Part shown: positions 1 through 10,458 of the stretch, in pieces
How positions within the stretch are numbered: the stretch's first letter is position 1
Layout of the letters: each line of letters starts with the position of its first letter
Assembly: GCA_954871525.1 (NCBI GenBank)
Contig: OX940861.1
Location: 12,322,842-12,386,841 of the forward strand
DNA length: 64,000 nucleotides
Origin: Parietaria judaica
Taxonomy: Eukaryota > Streptophyta > Magnoliopsida > Rosales > Urticaceae
Reading direction: 5' to 3'
The notes under the pieces: model-generated
What the model saw: only the letters and a program-made list of their open reading frames with translations
What the model was told of the DNA's origin: nothing
Database searches by the model: none
Position numbers and translations under genes: made by a program

Positions 1-2630
1 AGGCGGGACAGGTGGCGAATTTCCCGGCTTTTTGCTCAGAGGAGGAGGAGGAGGTGGCGGAGCTGGAGATGTAGTCACCGAAGCAGTGGACCCAGGAGGC
101 TTAGGAGGTGGTGGCGGTGGAGGAGGCGAGGGCGATACGGTCATTGGCGACGAGGATGACTTAGAACGAGAAACCGAAGAAGGGGAAAAGGGTGGCGGAG
201 GAGGAGGTGGAGGAGTGCTCTTAACAAAAGTCGGGGATTCCCTATGAGAAGGTAGTGGATGCGGCGGCGGTGGTGGAGGAGTTATGTTTACATGCCCGGG
301 CATGGAAGACAGTGATGGCTTCACAGAGATAGGTGAAGAAGGAGCCAGTGATGTAAGTAAAGAACGAGTGGTTTTTACGGTTGTAAGCGCCGGAGCCGAT
401 CGCAAAAGCGGAGGAGAGTTAGGTGTCGTTGGATTCGTAAGATCTTCTTCCTTGTTCGGTGTCACGTGATCTTGTAATAGTGCGGTGATGCCGAGAGAAG
501 TGGATGCACTCTGGTATCTCGACATCGGTACTTGCAAAGAATTCAAATTAGATTGCGAAATCGGAGTAGATACAAAAGTCTGAGATGATCTTTGAGAGAT
601 GATCTTGGATTGGGCAGGCGATTGCTGCGAAGAACGCACCTCTTCGGAATCGATAGTTTTACAATATTTTTTACTGTTCAACATTTCTTGTTTATCGCTC
701 TTCTCTGCATTCAAAATTGTCTCCGGTTCAAGCAAAGGCATGGATGACTTTACCTTCCTTGGGGATTGAAGATCACTGTTGTCAGTTTCCGATGCCTTTA
801 ACTCTACTTCGAATTGTTCTGTAATTGACTTTGGGGACGAGGTCGCTATTTCGGCGATTTGAGCAGACGGACTGTCCGATTTAGCCTGAAGATAATTTAA
901 CACATCGTCGCTCTTTGAGTCTAGCCAATTCACATCGCTAAACATCTCGTGAACCTTAGCGAAGGCTTCAATCGGGAGACCATCTTTATCTTCAATGGCG
1001 GGCAAATGAATCGGAATTAGAGAAGCACGGGTGTCCATCTCCGAGAAAAGAATCTTCATTCAAACAAAAAGGACTTAGTAACTGTTTCAAGTACACAAAA
1101 TTCTACAAAATTAAGGATGATAGATGAAAACCTCTGCTCTGAAGTCTTTGGGAAATCGTTCTTTAGCATTCCATAAGATGTCGATCTCGTCGCGATTGAG
1201 CATCAAAATGTTCGATCTTATGAAGGCAGTATTGAACATGACTCGGAACATCATCTCTTCGCGTTCTAAGTTGCTGTCCAAAGATATACACTCAAGAACA
1301 ACGTCACCTTGGGTATGGCAATTGATATCAATCTTAACTAGCTCGCAATCTTCCTGTTTTGAAACACATAAACGAAGAACAATATCACGATACTTCTTCC
1401 ATCAGACTTCGGCTACGTTTAGAACTTAGAACTTTTGACAAAATAATAATAAAATCGAAAGGAAAATACATAAAAAGTTCCCATGAAGCGGAAAATATTT
1501 CTCTATTTTGTGTTAACAGAAATCTTGATTTTCTTCGATAAGCTCACGTTTTCCTACTAGTATTGTCTAACAATCTTTCTCTTTTCAGGAGTTGAGGACA
1601 AAAACCGTAAATTATCTACCGTCAAGGATGTAAACTGGTAAAATTTACAAATTCAGGAGGCGAACTGATTCGGAAAAAAAAACGTTCCGAGGACAAACTA
1701 AAACAATCCGTCAAGTTCAGGGAGACAATTCATTATTATTTAAAGAGAGACGACCAAAGTACCTGTTTGTATTGTCTAACAAGCTTGCTCTTCTTCGGAG
1801 TCGAGAAGAGAACCTTCGGCGTTCGATCGGCAGCCATGAATGGGTCTTGCCCGTAAATCCTAAAGATTGGGCAGCACCCACCCTCCCCATCCAAATCCGG
1901 AATAAACCTCATAATGACACAATCCAACGTAACCGCCCGATCCAACGGCGGCCACTCCGACCCCACGTTCCGCCGCGAAACATACTGAAGGTACCGCAGC
2001 TGCGACGGGATCGGGTTCAGCGCCGACATCAGCTGCAACAGCTCTCGCGGCGCCTGCCTGTATATCATGTCCAGCGTCTTCTGCTCGCCGCTGTACTGCT
2101 TGCGGTATATCAGAAGCGCGACCAGCACGTACGCCAGGACGGGCCACCCCCCGCGCTCGCAGTGCATGAGGAGGACGTTCTGGTGGCCGAGCGAGAGCCA
2201 ACTCTCGCTCGACCGGAGGAAATGGTGGACCATCTCCATCGTCAGCAGCGGGCACCCCTCGTAGTGGCGCGGGTAGTCCATCACCGTCATGTCGTGCTCG
2301 GAGAGCAGGCACGCGATCTGGCTCTGCGTCTCGCCCTCCCGGAAATTGAACACCATGAACGAGGCGTCCGGCGAGTGCTCCCGGAGCTGGCGGACGATTC
2401 CGGCAATGTAGAGCTTGTACTCCTCGTCCTCCCTCGTATCGGTGGTGAAGCAGCAATCGAATACTGACGATATATGTACACATATATAACAAATACATAT
2501 AAAATTGATGAAAATTATCAGCTTTCAATCATTCGAATACACGAAACGACGACGTACCATAAACCCTCTCGGAGATCTCGAGGAGCCCATCTGGGGGCTT
2601 GCGGTAGAAGAACTTCTTGAAGAGAGCCAT
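1..2630 (-). CDS. Class II formin-like protein, N-terminal part (PTEN-like + C2 + start of FH1); partial
   Basis: Actin nucleator of the plant class II formin family, truncated by the left edge. Exons read on the minus strand: 2630-2558, 2463-1763, 1353-1132 and 1053 to beyond base 1. All junctions are GT-AG and the frame stays open. It starts MALFKKFFYRKPPDGL, the usual start of this family. Residues about 10-190 are a PTEN-like fold. The phosphatase loop reads HCERGGWP with Cys126, but the Arg of the C-x5-R signature is replaced by Pro, so catalysis is unlikely. Exon 3 (EDCELVKIDINCH onward) is the C2-like membrane domain. Exon 4 is a Ser/Thr-rich linker, then several proline runs from about position 300 down to 1, the start of FH1; FH2 lies outside the window. 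Class II formins are thought to bind phosphoinositides through this N-terminus and link membranes to actin. The exact paralogue (FH13/18/20 type) is not resolved. Confidence 0.93.
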
Positions 2631-4130
2631 GTCCTTCGAAGATCCAAGGAAATAGCCGAACAGAACCAAAATCAAACAGAGAATTCACGAAATTCGAAGG
2701 CCATGATGAAGAAGGAGAAGGAAATCCCTAGATTAAATAGAGGAACGAAGAGAGTGTGATTTCAGGAACACGGGCTTTGCTGGGTCTTGAAGGGACAGTC
2801 TTTTCTGGGTTGTTCTCTGCTTGGCTTCACATTCACTCTCTGTGTGTCTCAGGAGAAGAAGATGACGAAGAAGAGAAACTTAGCTTCGAATCAACAAGAG
2901 CACGTTGAGCTCTGAAGTGTGGGAGCCAAAAGGGCAAAAGGGAATGTCTGTGTGTGTCTCTCTCTCTTGGGTTGGGTTGGGTTGGGTTGTAGAGAGAGAA
3001 AGTAGATAGATATAGTGAGAGAGAGGATCCGAGGATCTAAGCTTTGTCTCTGTCTTGGTTTTTTTTTTATGATTCGAGAGATAACGAGGAAGGATGATGA
3101 TAACGATGTTTCTGTGATTTGATGCTTTCCTTTTCTCTGTTTTTTTTGTTTTGTTTTATTTAAATAAATAAATATTTTATTATTATTGTCTCTTAAATTA
3201 ATTCTTTGCTCAAGCCACACACACTGCTGCAATAAAATGATAATATTTTATTAATTGGACCGTGGTGGTGCCACGTGTGCTGCTTTGACTTCAGATGTTT
3301 CTTATCTTAGATTCAGAGAAGGAATTAATGAATTCTTTTTGGTTTTTTTATACAATAATGTGGCTCTGTCTGAAAATTGAATAAGAATAAAAATCAAATT
3401 ATTATATTATATTATATTTTTAATAGGAGTGTATTTAATTAATAGTTTGTTGTACGATGTATAGTGTACATGCAATGCAACTACATGTAGATTGAAATTA
3501 AAATGGTACTCTCTTTATTAATAATAATAATTGCCTTTTATTCCTCTGATTGTGTTTCCTAAATATAATAAACTCGTGTATTAAAATTAGTGGCGAAACT
3601 AGTATAAGAAACATAATATTAATTAGAAATCGAAATTTTATTTTCTTGGAAAATTAAGGGATAAAGAATTAAAAATATTTTTTTTTAACGAAAAAGATGA
3701 AAATTAAGAGATAGCTGACCTTTTTTGAATATTATGTGATTCAGCAACTAAACAGTTCTAGATGTTTATATATTATCAATTTAGAAACTATAAAGTAATT
3801 TTTTAACACATTGCTTTATTTTTATTTTTTTAATAAAATATCGGTCAAAACCACGTATATTCGCATTATAAATATATTCACAATGTTAAAACAACTAACA
3901 TTGTTCATTGTATGCGTTATTGGCTAAAATTATAAATATAGACAATTTCTACGTCCGGCTAAAATTGAACTCAAGACCTCACGAATTTTTTTAATGAATT
4001 TAACACTAAGTTGAACAAACTTCGTTAAAACGTTGCTTTATCATAGTTCTTCGTTAATTTTGGGAAAATGATTACCTCCTTTCCCTAAAGCTATTGAGAA
4101 AATTAAATGCCAATATTAAGTATGTTTGCT
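2631..4130. other. Formin upstream region and AT-rich intergenic DNA
   Basis: Between the formin start and the first repeat no gene is recognisable. Bases about 2820-3060 are CT/GA-rich with GGGTT and GAGA runs on the plus strand, as is common in plant 5' leaders, so they probably hold the formin leader and core promoter. From about 3130 onward the DNA is strongly AT-rich. ORFs here are short and unlike any family I know. Confidence 0.5.
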
Positions 4131-4134
4131 TTTG

Positions 4135-4335
4135 GGGAGTTTTTTTTTTTTTTGAATGGGGTGGCGCTACCAGACTCTCGCATTACTAGATATATTCAGT
4201 GTTGGAACAGGTGTCACTATTGGCAAGTTTACATATGTAAAGGGAACACTCATTTGAGTCTCATGGGGTTTGAACCCGTGACATCTTGAATAGATGTGTA
4301 GTGGAGTTACCAGTAGGCCAAAATTTGGTCTCCAA
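4135..4335 (+). repeat. Possible tRNA-derived SINE-like fragment
   Basis: A poly-T stretch is followed by about 190 bases that read like a decayed repeat. It contains GGGTTTGAACCC, which resembles the pol III B-box (GGTTCRANYCC). No clear A-box, tail or target-site duplication was found. It could equally be chance or part of another transposon. Confidence 0.25.
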
Positions 4336-4347
4336 GTGTCTCCATGC

Positions 4348-4610
4348 TTCTTCTTTTGCTAAAACGACAAATCTCTTCTTCATTTTTATATATGTTTGTT
4401 TTCACTTGTCTAACCCTCATTCTTTTATTTTTATTTTCATCCACATCTGTGATCAATTATCAATATATATATACATATTCTTCTTTTGCTAAAACGACAA
4501 ATCTCTTCTTCATTTTTATATATGTTTGTTTTCAGTTCGTCACTTTGTCTAACCCTCTCATTCTTTTATTTTCATCCTCATATGTGTGATCAATCTATGT
4601 ATATATATAT
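4348..4610. repeat. Two-copy tandem repeat, about 130 bp per unit
   Basis: The phrase TTCTTCTTTTGCTAAAACGA occurs at about 4348 and again at about 4478. Both copies run on through the same T-rich text (TTTTTATATATGTTTGTTTTCA, then TGTCTAACCCTC, then TGATCAAT). The copies differ by small insertions and substitutions. There is no coding sense. Confidence 0.8.
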
Positions 4611-5166
4611 TCACTTGGATTAGAGTGTTGAATATAATTAAAACTAAAAACATGAACCAAATTCTAGATATAATTAAATAGTTAAAACGACAATTAAATA
4701 TCTTTAATTAGAAATAGATTTGTAACATGTTGCAAAGCTAAAAGCTTTTCTCAAGTTTTAGAGATTGTCTCACAACTATTAGATTCAGATTCACCTTGTC
4801 TTTTTTTACTATATCTATCTAGGATTAATAATGAAGTAGCTGTTTGAGCTGCTACAGAGTTACCAAAAAAAAAAAAGAAGGAAGAAATGTATTAGGAAAA
4901 ATCTAGTAAGAAATACAATTGGACTGAAATGGCTAACTGAGAGGAAAGCTAGCACAGCAACAAGTAGCTTCTTAAAAATAAATTGGAGAAAAAGTGAAGC
5001 GATTGTATGACATCAAGGAAACATAAGGGAAATTCGAGGAAACTTTAAATTATAACTTGATTGATCTTTATTACCCTGAAAACATACAATTAAAACATAA
5101 TTGGTGAAGAGAACTCTATATCTATATATATATATGTATAATTTGGTAAGTGAATGAACCTAAAGC

Positions 5167-7562
5167 TCAGGTATCTGAAACTGAGTCATCTGATTTGGCT
5201 TGGGACTTGTACAGCAAGAAGGATCCGCCACCAATGTAATCTGATGCCAATGCTTTTCCCGCCAGCGTTGGCTCAGAAAATGCCATCTGAGACCGCTCGA
5301 TGACGAATTCCGAGCAGAAACTTTTCCTGTCATGAAATGGAAATTCACATAATCTTTTAATATAATCTTCAACATAGCCGGAATTGAAATTGAAAAATGT
5401 TTCACTATATCATAATTAAAGCACATTGTTCACTGGGTTTTTTATTTAAATACTTGTTTGATTATTAGATAAGATTATGTAAAAACATTCCAAAATGTTT
5501 TTCATATACAAAATAGCATGATTCTGTTATGGTCTCGCGTCATGGATCTCGTCTTGGTGTAGAACTGAGAATCTATTTTTCTTTCAGGTGTCTATTCTGA
5601 AGAGAACACTAATTTTTCTGAATAAATTTATCTTTCTTCTCCAATTGTTTAGAGCTATTAAAGTGGCCAAATGATGCAGCTTATCAGGTCGGGTGCAATG
5701 CAACATGAGTAATTAACATACGAGAATTTTCCTTAGCAAAAGATGAAGCCCCAAAATCCCACGGAGTGAACCCGAGTCCCAAATCTAGCAAAGAGATTAA
5801 GCAAGTAGAGCATACCTCACTGCATCAAGTAACTGCGTTGCTACGTGTTTTCTTCTATTCGCCGGAGATACCCATATTGCTCGAATCCCACAAACTGCAG
5901 GCACTGCTTCCTTCTCACACAGAATTGTGGCCCTCAAATCTTCATCCATATGCTTAGAGTTGATATCAGAAGGAGCCCTTTTCACTACTTCTCTTTGGAA
6001 ACTAATTGTTCCGAATCTAAGAGTAGACGATTTCTCTCTCGCTTCTCTTTTGGCAGCGTCATTGTTTTTATCCACAGAGATCGAGACAGCTTTAAACGCT
6101 TTCTCGATTGATTCAGCTATTGCACAGCCAGCTACCCTTTGGGATAATATGAACAGAAACACCTGCACAAGTAGAAAAACTATATAAGTGGAGCCAAATT
6201 AAGCTCAAAAAAACAATTGACATGAGTTCGAAATTTTATAATCTAAACATGGTTCTCTGAAAATCCTGCAGAACATAAACAAAAGAGACAGGGAACACGT
6301 TGTTTAGTGTCGTTAAGCTGTTCATCAACATTTCCATGTCCACTGTCTATTACGATGATTCACGAATACTGCTGAACATAAAACTAAAAGAACACATCAC
6401 ATTTCTATCGTCCATTTTAACGATTTTCATTGAATAAAACGCCGACGAAGCAGTAGTACACATTCAAATTAACCAGTTATGAGAGTAGATAGATAACCTT
6501 GCAGTACTTATTGAAAATCCATCCACTTCCGAGCTCAATCTCCATCATATTCACAACGTCCCAAACCTGCAAACTTATTCATATTAATAATAAAAAAAAA
6601 ATACAAATAAAACATTACAAATATTGTTCCCACAGAACAGAAAAGATTATGGAGCTTCAATCTGAACCTTGCTTCTATGAGCAGGAGAGTCGCCGTCCAA
6701 TATCATAACTATCCGACCACCGTCGATATTTGACCTCTCGATAACCCTTTCGCTAGACCAACCCTGCAAAGCAACATTCATTATCATAGAACATTTTATG
6801 GTGCCACAAATCAACCATTACAACAAAGGAACGAAATAACTAAGATGCTCGTGTACCCTGAACTGAATTCCGTGAGTATAGTCCTTGTGAAAGCCCTTGT
6901 GAATCTTCTCGTCTTTCTCGTCTCCCGCAACGTACTTGATCCCACATGTGGAACATGCATGGAGAACGAAATCAGACTGCCCAAATTCTAAATGAAACTG
7001 CGCATAGCTTCTTTTCTTGTTCTTCACCACGGTTTTCTCCAACTCTGTTGGTATCTTCAGCTTTGAAGAACAATCATTTGAAACTGTTTTCTCTACTGAT
7101 CGGTTTGCTTCCAAATTCACACTCTCAAAGCTTTAGATATGATCAGAACAAGAAGACCAATAATTAGATAATGAGAAAAGCTCAAAATCCCAATTTCCAC
7201 CACGAAAAACTGCAAGCCACTTTCGAACTTCTCATTCAATTTACAAGGGAGCGAACAAAATCATTAATATCAGTACTTGGCGATTCATCAGAGAAATTCG
7301 CCTTCACACCAGAAATCTTTCACAATAAAATCAAACACAGAAGCAAATTTAGGTTTTGACATGACGCAAAGCTAAATGAAACTGCCAGCAAGAAATACCT
7401 GCGAGGATCCCGAGATCTGCGAGAGTAAGTGTTGGAGAAATGGTGCTCTCTCTTCTCCCAAACGTCCAAATCATCGCCGGAGACCGAGGGCTGATCCGGC
7501 GACTTGGATTCAGGCAACGAAGAAAAAGAAGTTCCGAAGAACGTACTGATTTTGGACTGCAT
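5167..7562 (-). CDS. CTF7: Cohesin N-acetyltransferase CTF7/ECO1
   Basis: Acetylates the SMC3 subunit of cohesin during S phase, locking sister chromatids together; nuclear. Six exons (7562-7399, 7130-6857, 6763-6668, 6566-6498, 6162-5816, 5326-5167) give 369 residues, close to the Arabidopsis enzyme (about 345). The first residues MQSKISTFF hold a PCNA-interaction box (Q2-I5-F8-F9). A C2H2 zinc finger uses Cys114, Cys117, His132 and His136 (HACSTCG...HKGFH). The GNAT core is near residues 290-315 ([20 protein letters not shown]), and the C-terminus GGGSFLLY is the family acetyl-CoA/substrate segment. All junctions are GT-AG and keep frame. The start is the first ATG and produces the PIP box at the position seen in relatives. 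Two E2F-like sites lie 146-211 bp upstream of the ATG, fitting an S-phase gene. I see nothing broken. Confidence 0.95.
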
Positions 7563-7707
7563 AACTGTATTGAGCTACAGATACTATACATATATAGATA
7601 TGTATACATCAGTTTCTTACAGAGCCATTGAAACCGAGGTTTGGGAATCAGAGATTGGGAGAGAGAGAATTTCTTACGATAAAGGCTCTGAATCTAACTC
7701 TCGAGTA

Positions 7708-7718
7708 ACGCGCCAAAC
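7708..7718 (-). promoter_or_regulatory. E2F-type site (proximal) upstream of CTF7
   Basis: Read on the CTF7 strand this is GTTTGGCGCGT, containing TTTGGCGC, which fits the plant E2F consensus TTTSSCGS. It lies about 150 bp upstream of the CTF7 ATG. Confidence 0.6.
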
Positions 7719-7759
7719 AGATTTAAGCGAATTTTTAATTTTTTTTTTTTTTTAATTTG

Positions 7760-7773
7760 TTCCCGCGCCAAAA
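7760..7773 (-). promoter_or_regulatory. E2F-type site (distal) upstream of CTF7
   Basis: Read on the CTF7 strand this is TTTTGGCGCGGGAA, which matches E2F consensus in both orientations (TTTGGCGC and TTCCCGCG). It lies about 200 bp upstream of the start codon, just beyond a poly-A/T tract. Confidence 0.7.
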
Positions 7774-8070
7774 TGATCCAGTCGTGGGGTTAGTAACTTT
7801 TGGGCTTATTGGGCCTGTTGGGTCGTAATTTGAGTTTTTATCTGGGCTTGCGATGACATGGTGTCTCGGTTCGGATGTTGGACTTGTATCGATTAAAACA
7901 ACGGGTAAACTACGGCTAATGTACCGAATTAAATTGCTAAAAGACCTCATTTGGATTTTGAATCAAATCCATACCCTTAAGGGCCCACTGCCAAGAAACA
8001 TGAATAGTGGCCGAGAGGGGTATGGATTTGACAAAAAAATCCAACCGAGGTCAAACAGCAAAAAAGCCCT

Positions 8071-8373
8071 AATGTACCCAATGTTTGTTTTTTTGCGGAT
8101 TATGTACCCAATGTTTATTCTCGACGGCTAATGTACCCAAACTTTATTCCGTTAGATTTTTTCGTGTTTTCCGTCACTTGACCGTCAGCGAGTGATATGT
8201 ACACTTTTCGTATTTTTGACATAACTCACTCATTTTTTATCCAAATTTTATGCAGTAGGTTGGAAAGATAAGAGATAGATCTACAACTTTTGTGTTTTAA
8301 GTTTTGTAATAAACATTGGGTAAAAATAAACATTAAGTACATAATCCGCAGAAAAATAAACATTGGGTACATG
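8071..8373. repeat. Imperfect inverted repeat (fold-back element)
   Basis: The arm at about 8071-8129 (GTACCCAATGTTT, then TTTTGCGGATTATGTAC, then CAATGTTTATT) returns in reverse complement at about 8308-8373. The arms contain internal repeats of the GTACCCAATGTTTATT unit. About 180 bp of unique loop lies between. It looks like a MITE or fold-back transposon, but I could not fix its ends or a target-site duplication. Confidence 0.6.
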
Positions 8374-8508
8374 CTTTTTGTTGACGTGGCTTCTCACCTC
8401 AAACAGTCAAGTGTGACTTGTGAGTGTATGATATTTGTTGAACGAACAATTTGGTGGAATTCGATCTCTCACGTTGCAAGCTCTCGATTAACTCTAGATA
8501 TATAAATA

Positions 8509-8977
8509 GAGAAATTGCTCTTAATAGCCAAATTGAAACGTTTGATTAGCCAAATAGCCAGCCTTTCCTTTTTCTTTGCAAAATAGCCAAATTGATGAGG
8601 TGACTATTTAATAACATATATTTATACCTATAATACCCTTTTAACATATTAACGTGTATTAACTAAGTTATTTTTTCTTAAAAATAAGAACATTTACTTG
8701 TATAATAACATATTTTATACCTATAATACCCTTTTTAACATATTAACGTGTATTAACTAAGTTAATTTGTTTAAAAATAAAAAATCGTGATTAAAATTTT
8801 AACAAAAATTTAATTTATTTTTAAACAAATTAACTTAGTTAATACACGTTAATACAAGGGTAATACAGTCTTTCGTGATTTATTAATGTGGTTGATTGGC
8901 TATTTGGCAATATTAATTAAAACATTGGCTATTTGGCTAATTAGTTTTTGAAGTTGGGCTGTTTGGCTATAACGCCC
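8509..8977. mobile_element. MITE-like element with 9-bp flanking repeat ATATAAATA
   Basis: A 469-bp segment is bounded by ATATAAATA at 8500-8508 and 8978-8986. Its ends are imperfect inverted repeats built from the word TAGCCAAATAGCC (left: TTAATAGCCAAATTG; right, reversed: GTTATAGCCAAACAG). Inside are two direct copies of an AT-rich unit ending CGTGTATTAACTAAGTTA and an inverted copy. A 9-bp duplication points to the Mutator superfamily, although the duplicated word is AT-rich and could partly be chance. Confidence 0.6.
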
Positions 8978-9004
8978 ATATAAATATATATAAGCGATAT
9001 AAAT

Positions 9005-9650
9005 AAGACGAGAGTTTTTTTTTTATAGAGGTTCGTCCCAAGGCGGTAGTTGACTACGACCTCTGTATGTTTATTGCGACAAATAGCATGAACGGATAGC
9101 CACAAACAGCAAATCGCGTCTAAAGCAAGAGAAAGAAAAAGATAGAGTGAAAAGAATACAACAGAATCTTCAAGTAAACAGAAATGACGGGTAGAAAACT
9201 ATCGATGTATTCTCTCAGAGATGTGTGAGTTGATCTGAGGTTGAACTTGGTATTTATAGACTTCAATTCTTCCCGTTGAACTTCCAGGAATCTTGGAATC
9301 TCCTCTCCGAACTGACCAGGTTGAATGGCTCGTCTTGTGGCACGTGTCCCATGACTACGTTCTCTTCGTTGAGTTTGAATTATGCCCGTTGTAGAGTAGT
9401 CTTCGTGCTCCTGGTCTTTCGCTCGGGTTTGAATTGGGATGACGGGTAGGATATGTGACAATCCTATTCTTATTCTCCTGGGCTAGCGACGGACTGCTTT
9501 TGGGCTTTTGGGCCGAGTAGCTTCCTGCTCGTTGGGCTTTATTCTTATGAGAGAATGGACTTCTCGAATGGACTTTTATGAATTAGAGATTTAATTCTTA
9601 TAGGGCCTTTTATTTATTATTTGTAAATTTAATTAATTCACAACATAGTA
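9005..9650 (-). mobile_element. LTR-like sequence (possible solo LTR)
   Basis: On the minus strand a promoter-like CTATAAATACC (TATA at about 9259-9251) is followed by about 200 bases of CT-rich leader with AATAAA near the end. This is how U3-R-U5 of plant LTRs usually reads. No internal domain or second LTR is present, and the TG/CA ends and target-site duplication were not identified. An unrecognised promoter or non-coding gene is the alternative. Confidence 0.35.
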
Positions 9651-10458
9651 CTTTATGTCATATTAAATAACGACGAATTTATACATAACACTTTTTAGTT
9701 TAAAATCATTGTTCAGTGTAAAAATCCAATTTTGAAAGGAAATTATTACTGAATGAAGTTTTTTTTTTTTTTTTCAACTATTATGTAATAGGTCCCTCAT
9801 TTGTTGAGAGAGCGTTGCATTTGGCGACCAAACTGCAAATTTCACATAAATACTTTTCCGAAGCAGAGTTGCTTAACTTTGGATCTGTTAACTTTGAACT
9901 GAATGTTTTACATAAATAAACCTCAAACTCGGTCTGCGTAAACTTTCCCACCAATGTTGTGAAGAGTAACTGTTAATGTTAAAACGCAATGAAGAGAGTA
10001 ACTCGAGACCCTCCATCTTTTTCATGCGAGATTCTTAATAATAAACATGGAGAAGGAAAAGTAAAAAAAAAAAAGAAAAAAAAAACATCTATCAAAATTT
10101 TAAAAACCAACACATATAGATATATTTTTATCATTGCACCTTAGTCTTTTTGGTCGATCTCAGTATAAAATGTGTCAAGAAAAAATACCACCATCGTTTA
10201 TTGATAATCTACCAATAACATCATTTCTATCTTAAAATAGAGAAGCTAACCAAAATTGAACCCTCTTCCTCCCACGGGAAAATAACAAAAAATAAATATA
10301 TATACATACGAGAAAAAGGCTAGAGATCCGAGCCAAGCCATCGCAGCTTGCGCAAAATTTTGAGGCATTACTGCCTCTAGTACGAACCTCTCGCCTACAA
10401 GCTAGTCGTACGTGAAAAGCGAGAACTACCGGGCAATACCCCTTAAAATTGTGTCGGA
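9651..10458. other. Intergenic, probable IPI1/TEX10 3' flank
   Basis: AT-rich DNA with homopolymer runs near 9756 and 10050-10085. No gene was recognised. The part nearest 10459 should contain the 3' UTR of the minus-strand gene. Confidence 0.5.

Noticed and set aside
1772..2467. 231-codon plus-strand ORF rich in Arg and Leu
   Set aside because: It is the antisense shadow of formin exon 2, which encodes the recognisable PTEN-like domain on the other strand.
4228..4300. A tRNA gene around the B-box-like GGGTTTGAACCC
   Set aside because: No acceptor stem, anticodon arm or A-box can be drawn; at most a SINE-like relic.
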